DNA of 64,000 bases from Lactiplantibacillus brownii (GTDB taxonomy: Bacteria; Bacillota; Bacilli; Lactobacillales; Lactobacillaceae): NCBI RefSeq assembly GCF_031085375.1, contig NZ_JAVCWF010000001.1, forward strand, positions 372,001-436,000. Reading direction: 5' to 3'. A model generated the notes under the pieces. The model was given only the letters and a program-made list of their open reading frames with translations, was not told where the DNA came from and did not search any database. Positions 36,088-44,386 of the stretch are shown here, piece by piece. A program made the position numbers and the translations under genes. Positions within the stretch are counted from its first letter, which is position 1. Each line of letters starts with the position of its first letter.

Positions 36088-36672
36088 ATGAAAAAAAGTT
36101 TAGGGTTAACGGCAGTATTTGGTGTCGTGATGTTGTTAGCGGTACCTGTGACGGGACAAGCAGAGACAATTGATAATAATAGTAATACGACTAAAGCTGT
36201 CGTCGGACTAACTCAAGATCCAGATAGTAAGGTTGAATTGACTAATGCGCCTAGTTTCGATTTTGGTTCAACAGTACTTACTGCGAAAGGTTTTACGCCT
36301 GAAGCAACTATCAAGGATGATATTGTTGTGGCGAATCCTGGTTTTGCCACTGGTTGGAGAGTTGACGTGTCGATGGGACCATTTATAACATCGGACGGCT
36401 CAGATACAATAAAAAATTCTTTATTTTCTATTGATATGGGCACTGTAACTCGTGAGGAGTCTAGTAATAATTCAGCGCCACCAGCTAGTTTTTCAGTGGA
36501 CCCAAATGAGAATCCAAAGCCAATTTTTCAAGCTGTAGAAAATGAAGGGCTGGGTGTTTGGCATACTTCATACTCAGCTAAAGATATCCGTCTAGAAATT
36601 CCGGCGGGTAATGTTTCTGGTGATTATTCTGCAACAATGACTTGGACATTAGCTGAATTTCCAGCAGAATAA
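36088..36672 (+). CDS. WxL-domain surface protein, tandem copy D
   Basis: A 194-residue WxL protein with signal peptide 1-26 (ending GQAET) and motifs GWRVDVSMGPF and MTWTLAEFP. AAGGGG is upstream. It is the last of the array and is followed after about 20 bases by the intact gene whose start is copied as relics behind A-C. Confidence 0.92.
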   Translation: MKKSLGLTAVFGVVMLLAVPVTGQAETIDNNSNTTKAVVGLTQDPDSKVELTNAPSFDFGSTVLTAKGFTPEATIKDDIVVANPGFATGWRVDVSMGPFITSDGSDTIKNSLFSIDMGTVTREESSNNSAPPASFSVDPNENPKPIFQAVENEGLGVWHTSYSAKDIRLEIPAGNVSGDYSATMTWTLAEFPAE

Positions 36673-36704
36673 CTAGCGTCACAGATAATTAGGTGGTGTT
36701 CAAG

Positions 36705-37349
36705 TTGAGACGAAGTAAGTACTGGATCTTACTGGCAGTCACTGGTGGCTTGTTCGTTGGTTGGTTTGTATCACCCAATCCGGTGCAAGCTTTGACAACG
36801 CAAGCGACGGTTCAACTGACCCGTAAAAGTGAGTCATCCGTGGTTAATCCGATTGTCAAGCCGCCAACGACGGCAACGTCGACTGGTTCGAAAGACAGTT
36901 TAACAATTGATGTTGTCAGTGATTTACAATTTCAAACCCAGGCGACCACGCAAGCCAGTACCTTATTACCGACCGTATCAGCGGTTATGGTACAAGTGTC
37001 TGATCGACGCGCACAACCATCTGGGTGGCAGTTGACGGTGCGGCCTTCTGGATTGTCTCAGGGAAGTAAAGTATTGCAAAGTCAATTACAGTGGCCGATT
37101 GATGGTGATTTACGGACGACCAATGGTAATGTGAGTCGGCCACCACGTCAGGTCAGTCCGGGAAAGTTGATCAATCGACAAGCCAATCCATTATTGGTTG
37201 CTAAAACTGGTCAAGGGTTGGAATCTTGGGCATTGGTCATGCCAACTAAAACTGCACCGGTTAGTTTACGACTGCCAGCACAAAATTTGACGGCTGGCAG
37301 GTATCGAGGAACCTTAGTTTGGCAATTGGTTAGTGCCCCAATTGACTGA
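36705..37349 (+). CDS. WxL-like surface protein with N-terminal signal
   Basis: A 214-residue protein with signal peptide about 1-30 (ending NPVQALT), a Ser/Thr-rich linker, and a WxL-type domain with GWQLTVRPS and LVWQLVSAP. TTG at 36705 is chosen because AGGTGG is eight bases upstream; GTG at 36693 or 36696 overlaps that site. It lies between the WxL array and the DUF916 gene. A hairpin (37356-37375) without a T tail follows it. Confidence 0.8.
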   Translation: MRRSKYWILLAVTGGLFVGWFVSPNPVQALTTQATVQLTRKSESSVVNPIVKPPTTATSTGSKDSLTIDVVSDLQFQTQATTQASTLLPTVSAVMVQVSDRRAQPSGWQLTVRPSGLSQGSKVLQSQLQWPIDGDLRTTNGNVSRPPRQVSPGKLINRQANPLLVAKTGQGLESWALVMPTKTAPVSLRLPAQNLTAGRYRGTLVWQLVSAPID

Positions 37350-37355
37350 ATCAAA

Positions 37356-37375
37356 TACGGGGGAATGCCTCCGTA
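37356..37375 (+). other. Intercistronic hairpin
   Basis: TACGGGGG pairs with CCTCCGTA (one G-U) around AATG, with no T tail. It may stabilise the upstream message or set the ratio of WxL to DUF916 product. Confidence 0.45.
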
Positions 37376-37405
37376 ATACATAATTTAGTAAGAGAGGGTG
37401 GGAAC

Positions 37406-38416
37406 GTGAAACGTTGGTTAATTGGAATTTTAGCAGGAGTTAGTTTAATTATAGGTGGCGTCACTGCACAGGCCGAAAGTAATCATTTTAGTGCTCAGGC
37501 GGTTTTACCGGACAATCAGGTCGATAAAGACGTGAGTTACTTTGACTTATTGGTGAAACCTGCCCAGACACAATCGGTGACTGTTCGGATTAACAATGGT
37601 GATACGAAGGCGCATGAGTACGACGTCCATACTTATTTAGCGGCGACTTCGGATGATGGCCACGTGATTTATAATGATACTGGGAAGCATCCAGATCAGT
37701 CTTTACAATACAATTTAGTGCGAGCCACGACCCCAGTGAAAACTCTGACGGTTGCGGCAAATAAGTCGGTATTAGTTAATTTAAAAATAAAGGTTCCCGC
37801 TAAAAAGTTTCCAGGGGTCGCTTTGGGTGCGATCGCGGTGGTTCAACATGTTACCACTGATAAGCATAAAAAAGTAGTAAGTGTTCAAAATCAATTTGGC
37901 TATACAATAGGGTTACAACTTCGTGAAACGGCAAAGTTAACGGTCAAACCAAAGTTGAATTTATTAGCCGCGGGGGCAAAACAAGTTGATTATCGCAACT
38001 ACATTACGGCCAAGCTGCAGAACTCGCGGGCAGTGATGGTCCATGACCTAAAAGTAACCGGTTACGTGACTAAAGTTGGTCAATCTAAGCAATTATTGAA
38101 AACAACCAAAAGTAAATTAGCCATGGCGCCAAATAGTCATTTTAATTATAACTTGGGTGATGGGACGAAACAGTTGGCGGCCGGTAACTATGTGATGCAT
38201 ATTAAGGCTAATTCGGAAAAAGGTAAATACCATTGGACGTTGAGCAGACCATTTACCATTACTAGAAAAACAGCCAATAAGCTGAATCAGACATCCGCGT
38301 ATAAACCAGAAAAGACAACTAATTGGACACTTGTTGCCATTTTAGCTGGGGTCATCATTATTTTGATTGGTTTATTGATCTGGGTTCTGATGAAGAATCG
38401 TCGGCGTAATTCTTAA
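37406..38416 (+). CDS. DUF916/DUF3324 WxL-interacting membrane protein
   Basis: A 336-residue protein ending the second csc cluster. Signal peptide 1-25 (ending VTAQAES), DUF916-like domain (about 27-150), DUF3324-like domain (about 160-290), membrane helix (about 307-330) and basic KNRRRNS end. GTG start at 37406 with AGAGGG upstream. It is a paralogue of the 695-1744 protein and would be the membrane partner for WxL proteins A-D and the 36705 product. Confidence 0.9.
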   Translation: MKRWLIGILAGVSLIIGGVTAQAESNHFSAQAVLPDNQVDKDVSYFDLLVKPAQTQSVTVRINNGDTKAHEYDVHTYLAATSDDGHVIYNDTGKHPDQSLQYNLVRATTPVKTLTVAANKSVLVNLKIKVPAKKFPGVALGAIAVVQHVTTDKHKKVVSVQNQFGYTIGLQLRETAKLTVKPKLNLLAAGAKQVDYRNYITAKLQNSRAVMVHDLKVTGYVTKVGQSKQLLKTTKSKLAMAPNSHFNYNLGDGTKQLAAGNYVMHIKANSEKGKYHWTLSRPFTITRKTANKLNQTSAYKPEKTTNWTLVAILAGVIIILIGLLIWVLMKNRRRNS

Positions 38417-38434
38417 TTGTCGTGAGTAAAATAT

Positions 38435-38481
38435 AAAGCACCAACAGCGCCGTTTTTACGGGAAGCTGCTGGTGCTTTTTT
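38435..38481. terminator. Terminator between convergent genes
   Basis: AGCACCAACAGC pairs with GCTGCTGGTGCT (one mismatch) around a 14-base loop and runs into TTTTTT; it overlaps the stop of the minus-strand gene at 38480. Confidence 0.8.
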
Positions 38482-39400
38482 ATTCGCTTTCAGTCGCATA
38501 GCGCCTCCGATTAGCCACTTGCTTGTAAACAAAGACGATGCCCAGAAAGAAGCTGGCTGCCAGCAACGCCGCAATCGGCAGGTGACGAAACATGTTGGCA
38601 GGTAAGACGAGAGCGAGCAGCGGAAAGGCGTACGCTGCGGGCAACTTCAGTCGTAAAACAGTCAATAAAATAAAGACTAACGGTAAACTAATTAACGTCG
38701 TTAGGAGCCATGAGGCGAAGAGTAGGTGGACCAGCACGCCAATCGTTGCCGCACCACTCAAGGCGACAATGTGTTTGAGAGCCATCTTGCCGCCGTAAGC
38801 TGGTTGTTGTAAAGTTTCAAAAAAGACAACTAGTACTGGTGGAATGGCGGCCATTTGGGGATTACCACTCAACCAAACGAGGCCAGTCCACAACGACCCA
38901 GCTGCTAGAAAGAGGGCCATGTGCCGATAGTTGAGGGGTTTACCGGCTGGAATACCGCGATGCAGACCGCGTAACCAGACGCCAGCCATCAAAATCAAGG
39001 TGAAGGCGAAGATCGCCACAATAAAGGACCAGTGGGTGGCATTGACGATAATTGGCAGTAAGCCGGTTGCAAAAGATGGCGCTAACGTCGAACGTAATCC
39101 GCGCAGTAAAACGAGGATGAGCAAGAGTGTTAGGACCACTTTTGTCGGATAGTTGAGCGGTAATAGGTTGATGACAAAGCCAATGACGGCCGTGCCAGAG
39201 GGCGCCAAGAAAATTTTAATAGGTTGACGAACCCAGTCCTGTTTATGATAGATCCACATGCCGGTCGTTAAAGCCGCAATTTCGGGTAAAATAATTTCGT
39301 AATCGTGTAACCAAGTGGCCACGCCAACCATCGTTAAGACGAGTGCAAAGCCAACTAAGTAGTCGCGCAATTCAGTTTTCTTCAAAGACATATAAAACAA
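38480..39400 (-). CDS. Polytopic membrane protein of unknown function
   Basis: A 306-residue protein with about nine or ten hydrophobic segments in two halves joined by WLRGLHRGIPAGKPLNYRHM. The second half (IPPVLVVFFETLQQPAYGGKMALKHIVALSGAATIGVLV) is like HPP/FUSC-type membrane proteins, but the match is weak. AGGAGG is four bases before TTG 39400 and 13 before ATG 39391 (start LKKTELRD), so the start is uncertain. Confidence 0.7.
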   Translation of the reverse strand: MFYMSLKKTELRDYLVGFALVLTMVGVATWLHDYEIILPEIAALTTGMWIYHKQDWVRQPIKIFLAPSGTAVIGFVINLLPLNYPTKVVLTLLLILVLLRGLRSTLAPSFATGLLPIIVNATHWSFIVAIFAFTLILMAGVWLRGLHRGIPAGKPLNYRHMALFLAAGSLWTGLVWLSGNPQMAAIPPVLVVFFETLQQPAYGGKMALKHIVALSGAATIGVLVHLLFASWLLTTLISLPLVFILLTVLRLKLPAAYAFPLLALVLPANMFRHLPIAALLAASFFLGIVFVYKQVANRRRYATESE

Positions 39401-39562
39401 GTTTCCTCCTGTATGGCATTTGATATAAAAAAGTTATTTATTTAGCAACAATGTTTTCGATTATATCACAAGCTAAATTTAAATTCAGGTCATATGTAAT
39501 GATAACTATCAAGATTATAAATCAATCTGATAACAAAAATAGCTATGAAATAATTCCATAAA

Positions 39563-39600
39563 TAAATAAAGCTCGTTGCCAATTGTTTTTGACAACGAGT
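39563..39600 (-). terminator. Rho-independent terminator of the PEBP gene
   Basis: On the minus strand CTCGTTG pairs with CAACGAG, followed by TTTATTTATTT. Confidence 0.7.
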
Positions 39601-39607
39601 TTAAAAG

Positions 39608-40117
39608 TCACTTTTTACCCACGACCACAGTTTGGGCGGTGGCGAGGATGTGACCGGCACTGGCTTTGTAAAAGTTGTTTAACCAGTAGCCAGCCGATAG
39701 TGGTAATTGCGTATCTAAAGCGTAAAGTTTAAAGGTATAATCATGATCTTGATCTGGTGGATATGGCCCCACGTAATGTTGCGTCACTTTCAGATCTGTT
39801 TCGCCGGTATAACCGCCAGCAGTCGAGTTGTTTCCTTGAATCATTGGAATGACACCGGTTTGACTGGCATTGGCTGGAATGGCCGTCGTGTCAGCCGGTA
39901 AATTTGCGGCAATCCAATGAATCCAAGTAAAGCCACCGACCGGAATCGCATCGTCATCGTAAAAAACGAAGGCTAAGGATTGGGTGCCAGTGGGAACATC
40001 GGCAATTTGCACTGGAAATGAAATGATTGGGTGTCCCTTGTATTGTTGGTCTGCGGTGGCTTGCTTGGAATATTGTGCTGCGAGCGCACCGTTTTCAGTT
40101 GGAATGGAAACTTTCAT
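39608..40117 (-). CDS. YbhB/YbcL-family (PEBP-like) protein
   Basis: A 169-residue cytosolic protein of the phosphatidylethanolamine-binding/Raf kinase inhibitor-like family. Conserved pocket motifs are visible: DDDAIPVGGFTWIHWIAANLP and YVGPYPPDQDHDYTFKLYALD. The bacterial role is unclear. AGAGGAGGG lies seven bases before the ATG. It follows the DUF2075 gene on the same strand by about 30 bases, so the two may be co-transcribed. Confidence 0.9.
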   Translation of the reverse strand: MKVSIPTENGALAAQYSKQATADQQYKGHPIISFPVQIADVPTGTQSLAFVFYDDDAIPVGGFTWIHWIAANLPADTTAIPANASQTGVIPMIQGNNSTAGGYTGETDLKVTQHYVGPYPPDQDHDYTFKLYALDTQLPLSAGYWLNNFYKASAGHILATAQTVVVGKK

Positions 40118-40147
40118 AAAAATCCCTCCTCTTACAATTATGGTTAA

Positions 40148-41344
40148 TTATAACGCTAATAACCGTTGACGTAGTGCGGGGTCGACCGCATATAAATAAA
40201 GCCCATAGCGGCCACGCTTCATGAGGACGTTGATCGAATTGAAGATAAGTTGTGACTTCAACGGGTCCAACTGACCGAGATCATCGCGTTTTTTGAAAGC
40301 TTCCTGATCTTCGTAACGCTCAGGGTGAACGACGATGGTGTCGGTGGCGGCATCATAACCAACGGATGGCCCAAGAATGACGCCGGCATAGTTCAGATCA
40401 AAGCCTTGAATGGTGTAGATTGATCCCACTTCATCCAAGGTCTCTGGTCGCAGTGCCCAAGGATCATCCGTCAAATTCACTTTATCCCACGGTAATTTAA
40501 GTTGACCAGCCGTCACGTACCAAGTGCCATGATTGACCACGTACGGGAAATCAGCGGTGGCAATCATGCGCGACAGCTGGACTTGCTGATCACGTTGGCG
40601 GATAAGATCATACATGGGTTGACCATCGGCAAAAATTCGAAAGTCGAATTTGGGGTCATGTGGTTTGGGCAACAGTCGGCCTTGGGTAAACTGATCGATC
40701 CAATTGACGACCTGAGCATTCCCCGTGACGCGAAATTGTTCATCTAAGTTAAACGTTTGATGCGGGTATTGGGCTAAAAATGGCTGTAAGTCACTCGCTT
40801 GCCAGTAGCTTTTCAGTTTTAACACTTGATGGGTATCAAAGACTAACACCACGACACGACTATGCTTGATAATCTCGGCCAGTTGATTATGACCCGTGAA
40901 TTTATTATAGCGATCCGGCTGGGTCAGGAGTAAGTGCGCCTCATCAATAAAGACGACGTCAGCTGGTTCGGTCGTTTTAGCCAGCCGATTGATAAGTGGT
41001 GTGGGCTTTTGAAAGTCTTTTTTGCGCAAGTCTGGTTCGTCACCGGCCAGTCGCTTATAAATCTTTAGCATTTCGTTATGGTTAACAACGAGATAGTTAT
41101 GGGTTCCTTGCAAGTCGTTGGGTGTTTGACTCCGACTCAACGCTTGCAGTCGACTGAAGGCCGCCGCTAAAACGGCACTTTTACCAGTGCCGGCATCGCC
41201 GTGAATGACAAAAAGCCCCGTTTTCGGCTGGGTGCGGTGCTCGCGAATAAAGGTTAGTAAAGTTTGTTCCAATTGTTGTTGTGCAGGTGACAAAGCAGCT
41301 TGATCTGCTAGTTTGAAGGTCGCCGCACTGAGTTCAGTTGTCAT
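40148..41344 (-). CDS. DUF2075 P-loop ATPase (Schlafen-like helicase type)
   Basis: A 398-residue protein with Walker A GDAGTGKS (about 48-55), Walker B VVFIDEAH (about 129-136), and later helicase-like blocks (LDEQFRVTGN; VGSIYTIQGFDLNYAGV; KRGRYGLYLYA). These fit DUF2075, a superfamily 1-related group found alone or in defence and DNA-repair settings. Here no defence gene is nearby; the PEBP gene is the only close neighbour. AGGAGG precedes the ATG. Substrate unknown. Confidence 0.88.
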   Translation of the reverse strand: MTTELSAATFKLADQAALSPAQQQLEQTLLTFIREHRTQPKTGLFVIHGDAGTGKSAVLAAAFSRLQALSRSQTPNDLQGTHNYLVVNHNEMLKIYKRLAGDEPDLRKKDFQKPTPLINRLAKTTEPADVVFIDEAHLLLTQPDRYNKFTGHNQLAEIIKHSRVVVLVFDTHQVLKLKSYWQASDLQPFLAQYPHQTFNLDEQFRVTGNAQVVNWIDQFTQGRLLPKPHDPKFDFRIFADGQPMYDLIRQRDQQVQLSRMIATADFPYVVNHGTWYVTAGQLKLPWDKVNLTDDPWALRPETLDEVGSIYTIQGFDLNYAGVILGPSVGYDAATDTIVVHPERYEDQEAFKKRDDLGQLDPLKSQLIFNSINVLMKRGRYGLYLYAVDPALRQRLLAL

Positions 41345-41453
41345 AAAAAGCCTCCTGAGCGCATTATAACGTAACTTGAAAGCTAATTGAAATGATAATA
41401 GTTACAGCTGGTGGTAAACTAGAGTTAATTCATGGATTGCGGGAGAGATTATT

Positions 41454-41918
41454 ATGAAACTTGATTTTTCAGTGGCGGTGCACAGTTTATTATATTTGGA
41501 TGCGCATCGGCCTAATAAGGTATCCAGCCGGGAACTGGCGCTATCGTTACATTTAAACCCCGTGATGATTCGTAATATTTTATCGGTTTTACATAAGCAA
41601 GGGTATTTGATTGGGACCGTCGGCAAGAATGGCGGTTACCAACTTGAAAAAGACTTAGCTGAAATGAACCTAGGCGATCTGTACGATCTGACGATTCCGC
41701 CAACGATTAGCTACGCGCGCTTCATTACCGGTCATTCAGAGACGGATGATGAAGCGGAGCAGTCCCCAATTGCCGCCAATATTAGTGAGACGTTAACGGA
41801 TTTATTTACCGTCGCCGATCGTCAATATCGGGCGTACTACCATCAATTTACGATGGCTGATTTGCAACAGGATATTCAACATCATGGCTACTTTTTGAAC
41901 AAAGAACGTGGTTTATAA
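41454..41918 (+). CDS. Rrf2-family transcriptional regulator
   Basis: A 154-residue protein with the Rrf2 winged helix (about 1-80; VSSRELALSLHLNPVMIRNILSVL, then TVGKNGGYQLEKD). The family's iron-sulfur cysteines are absent, so it is more like the YwnA/NsrR-lacking-Cys subgroup that may sense redox or small molecules directly. GGGAGAG lies upstream. It stands divergent to the DUF2075 gene across 109 bases. Confidence 0.9.
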   Translation: MKLDFSVAVHSLLYLDAHRPNKVSSRELALSLHLNPVMIRNILSVLHKQGYLIGTVGKNGGYQLEKDLAEMNLGDLYDLTIPPTISYARFITGHSETDDEAEQSPIAANISETLTDLFTVADRQYRAYYHQFTMADLQQDIQHHGYFLNKERGL

Positions 41919-41928
41919 TCTTAAGAAA

Positions 41929-41997
41929 AACGACTAACTTGTTTTCAAATTAAGGTGACGACAGTTAAGAACCTTAATTTCAAACCGGTTGGTCGTT
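41929..41997 (+). terminator. Long imperfect hairpin after the Rrf2 gene
   Basis: AACGACTAAC pairs with GTTGGTCGTT and an inner ATTAAGGT pairs with ACCTTAAT. The T tail is only three bases, so function as a terminator is uncertain. Confidence 0.5.
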
Positions 41998-42073
41998 TAC
42001 TATTGTCAGCGTCCACAGCTGATGTTATCTTTTGTGACGTAGGATGTTGCAATAAGTTAAAGGGGGACTGGCA

Positions 42074-42394
42074 ATGAAACCACGTTTAGTATTAATCCAT
42101 GAGGCGGGCCGTTATCGTGAGTTGTCAGAACAGCGTTATTGGTTAGAATCGACTGATTTTTGGGGTGTTGATGGCCGTGGTGACACAATTAATGAAGCTA
42201 TCGGCAATTTCTTGACGAATCTAATCCAGTATTGTCATGATTATTATCAACGTGATCTTTGGCAGCTGGATAATCGGCTGATGCAACTGGATCACGTCGA
42301 TGCGGTCTTAGCCTATGCAACTGCTGGTAAATCACCGGCGCCATTATTTTCATTTAAACTAGCGGCAACCGCGCGCGACTTGGCTTCAGCGTAA
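42074..42394 (+). CDS. HicB-like small protein
   Basis: A 106-residue protein. Residues about 22-56 (YWLESTDFWGVDGRGDTINEAIGNF) resemble the HicB antitoxin fold (strand, G-x-x-x-x-G-D-T, then helix with EA). No hicA toxin gene lies next to it, and no DNA-binding tail is seen, so it is an orphan. AAGGGGG is upstream. Role unknown. Confidence 0.7.
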   Translation: MKPRLVLIHEAGRYRELSEQRYWLESTDFWGVDGRGDTINEAIGNFLTNLIQYCHDYYQRDLWQLDNRLMQLDHVDAVLAYATAGKSPAPLFSFKLAATARDLASA

Positions 42395-42492
42395 TGTTGA
42401 GAAAATCTTAATCAAGGCTTCACATTTCCACAACAATCCTGCGCTACACTTAGCGCTATAATAATAGTTGTAAATTATTGGAGGGTTGTTTG

Positions 42493-43029
42493 ATGGATTT
42501 AAAGCAAGTTTATCAATTAATGGATAAGTTTGAACAGAGTAATTTAACCAATTTTGAATATCGTGATCAAGACTTTGAAATTCAAATGGGTAAAAAAGGT
42601 CATGGCAAACCAGTTGTGACGACTCAGCCAACACCTATGCCGAATGTTCCCGCAGCCAGTGCGGCACCAGTCGCGCCAACGCCCGAACCAGTGAGTACCC
42701 CGGCTGTTTCGGCAGCGGCGCCAACACCGGTTAGCACACCAGCTCTAGCACCAACCGAAGTAACCATTGATCCAGCGGACTGCATTACGGCGCCCGTGGT
42801 TGGGATCTTCTATCAGGCCCATTCATCAGAAGAAGCACCATACGTCAGCGTTGGTGATCAAGTGAGCGTGGGTCAACAAGTTGGGCTGATCCAAGCGATG
42901 CAAATGATGCGGCCGGTAGTTGCGAAGCAAGCTGGGCAAGTTAAAGCCTTACTCGTCAAGAATGGTGATGAAGTTAATTTTGGGCAACCATTGATTCAAT
43001 TAGTTCCTGATGAGCCCAGTGAGATCTAA
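42493..43029 (+). CDS. BCCP-like (AccB-type) protein lacking the biotinyl lysine
   Basis: A 178-residue protein with the AccB layout: N-terminal helical segment (1-35), Ala/Pro-rich linker (about 45-95) and C-terminal biotinyl-type domain (about 98-174; APVVGIFYQA, VSVGDQVSVGQQVGLI). The biotinylation motif normally reads EAMKM; here it is QAMQM, with Gln at residue 137 in place of the modified Lys. The domain should fold but cannot carry biotin. GGAGGG lies seven bases before the ATG at 42493. It stands alone, not with other fatty-acid genes. It may be a regulatory or decoy partner of acetyl-CoA carboxylase; that is inference. Confidence 0.88.
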   Translation: MDLKQVYQLMDKFEQSNLTNFEYRDQDFEIQMGKKGHGKPVVTTQPTPMPNVPAASAAPVAPTPEPVSTPAVSAAAPTPVSTPALAPTEVTIDPADCITAPVVGIFYQAHSSEEAPYVSVGDQVSVGQQVGLIQAMQMMRPVVAKQAGQVKALLVKNGDEVNFGQPLIQLVPDEPSEI

Positions 43030-43068
43030 AACAAGTTTAAGCAATAGCGTTTGGAACAAGAGTCAAAA

Positions 43069-43099
43069 AGAGACTTGCAGGATAACTGCAAGTCTTTTC
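43069..43099 (+). terminator. Rho-independent terminator of the BCCP-like gene
   Basis: AGACTTGCAG pairs with CTGCAAGTCT around GATAA, followed by TTTCT. Confidence 0.85.
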
Positions 43100-43223
43100 T
43101 AATATTAGCGTCGAAATGTGCGTGAAAAGACAGTTTATGCCGCTGATTCCACGTTGATGCTCGTAAACTAACCGCCTTTGGGCTCGTTCTCGTTTTTAAT
43201 CACTGAAATTAAGTCATTTAGGT

Positions 43224-44270
43224 TTATTGCCTTTTAGGAGCAGTGACGATTCCTAAATCAATCATCGACTGCGCCGTTGCGATAATGGCTGTGGCAGCGG
43301 AGCGGGGGTGCCAATCTAATTCGGTAACGGCTTTATGGTTACTGGTTTCGGCATAAGTCCCCACTAGTCCCGCTACCATTTTTAAGTAGGGCTTAGTCAT
43401 CGCGGCTACCTTAACGGCAATGTTAGGTAATTCTTTGGTTGGCAACTGATTGGCAAACGCGGGAAAGTGGGCGCGTAAAATAGCTGCGACGTCCAACATA
43501 GATAAAGTCTCTCCCGTGGTTGCTAAGAAACGTTCACCTTTGGCTTGTGGTTGAGTCATTGCTAAGAGGTGCAAACTAGCTACGTCGCGGACATCAACGT
43601 AACCCGAGTCAACTTTGGGAACGGATTTGATTTTTCCGGTCAGCAAGTCTTCGATTTGAATGTTAGAGTGGGAATAATCGTTGGCTAAAACGGGTCCCAT
43701 CACACCAACGGGATTAACGCTGGCTAACTCTAACCCACGGCCGTCTTTTTGGATGAATTCCCATGCCGCTTGTTCCGACAGTGTTTTGGATTTTTGATAC
43801 GGATGAATATTTTTGGCTGATAGGTCAGACCAATCCGCTTCTGTGTATGGTGTGGTTCGATTGGGGTGACCTGCAAAGATGGCACCGTAAGCAGAGGTTA
43901 AGACGACCCGTTTAACGTTCGCGTTGCGGGCCGCTTTTAAGACCCGTAAAACACCATCAACAGCTGGACGAATCATCTCGTCTTCATTTTTGAAGTTCAG
44001 CGTGGGCGTCGGTGAAGCGACTTGCATCACGTAGGTGGCACCTTGCATAACCTGATCCCAATTCTGATTGGAGGTGAGGTCGGCGGAAACGACTTCTAAG
44101 TCGGTGAAATCAGAAACCCCGCCGGTTGTTAACATTTGGTGGATTAAAGCCACTTTCTTTAGTGAACGGACAGTGGTGCGGACCGCGTAACCTTGTTGTA
44201 GCAATTGTAAAATGATATGGACCGCAATAAAACCACTACCACCAGTAACGACAACTAATTGTTTTTTCAT
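43224..44270 (-). CDS. NAD(P)-dependent extended SDR reductase (dihydroflavonol reductase-like)
   Basis: A 348-residue Rossmann-fold enzyme. N-terminal VVTGGSGFIAVHI is the nucleotide-binding loop (TGGxGFIA), the Arg-rich VRTTVRSLKK suggests NADP preference, and YQKSK is the catalytic Tyr-x-x-x-Lys. It resembles aldehyde/ketone reductases of the GRE2/DFR type. GGAGG is nine bases before the ATG. A divergent TetR gene shares its 116-base promoter region, with a palindromic operator, so it is probably repressed by that protein and induced by a reactive carbonyl or similar compound. Confidence 0.9.
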   Translation of the reverse strand: MKKQLVVVTGGSGFIAVHIILQLLQQGYAVRTTVRSLKKVALIHQMLTTGGVSDFTDLEVVSADLTSNQNWDQVMQGATYVMQVASPTPTLNFKNEDEMIRPAVDGVLRVLKAARNANVKRVVLTSAYGAIFAGHPNRTTPYTEADWSDLSAKNIHPYQKSKTLSEQAAWEFIQKDGRGLELASVNPVGVMGPVLANDYSHSNIQIEDLLTGKIKSVPKVDSGYVDVRDVASLHLLAMTQPQAKGERFLATTGETLSMLDVAAILRAHFPAFANQLPTKELPNIAVKVAAMTKPYLKMVAGLVGTYAETSNHKAVTELDWHPRSAATAIIATAQSMIDLGIVTAPKRQ

Positions 44271-44291
44271 AAATTAAGCCTCCAAATTTTT

Positions 44292-44307
44292 CGTTACACT
44301 TGTAACG
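44292..44307. promoter_or_regulatory. Likely TetR operator in the divergent promoter region
   Basis: CGTTACA-CT-TGTAACG is a perfect 7+7 palindrome with a 2-base centre, 21 bases from the reductase start and 79 from the TetR start. Confidence 0.65.
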
Positions 44308-44386
44308 TCTGTGGAAACATCCTACAATGAAATTAATCGGCAAACAAGTCAATTGCGGGCATCTGTGACAAATGGGAGGAATTGTA

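Noticed and set aside
42074..42394. HicAB toxin-antitoxin system
   Set aside because: Only a HicB-like protein is present; no HicA-type frame lies on either side.
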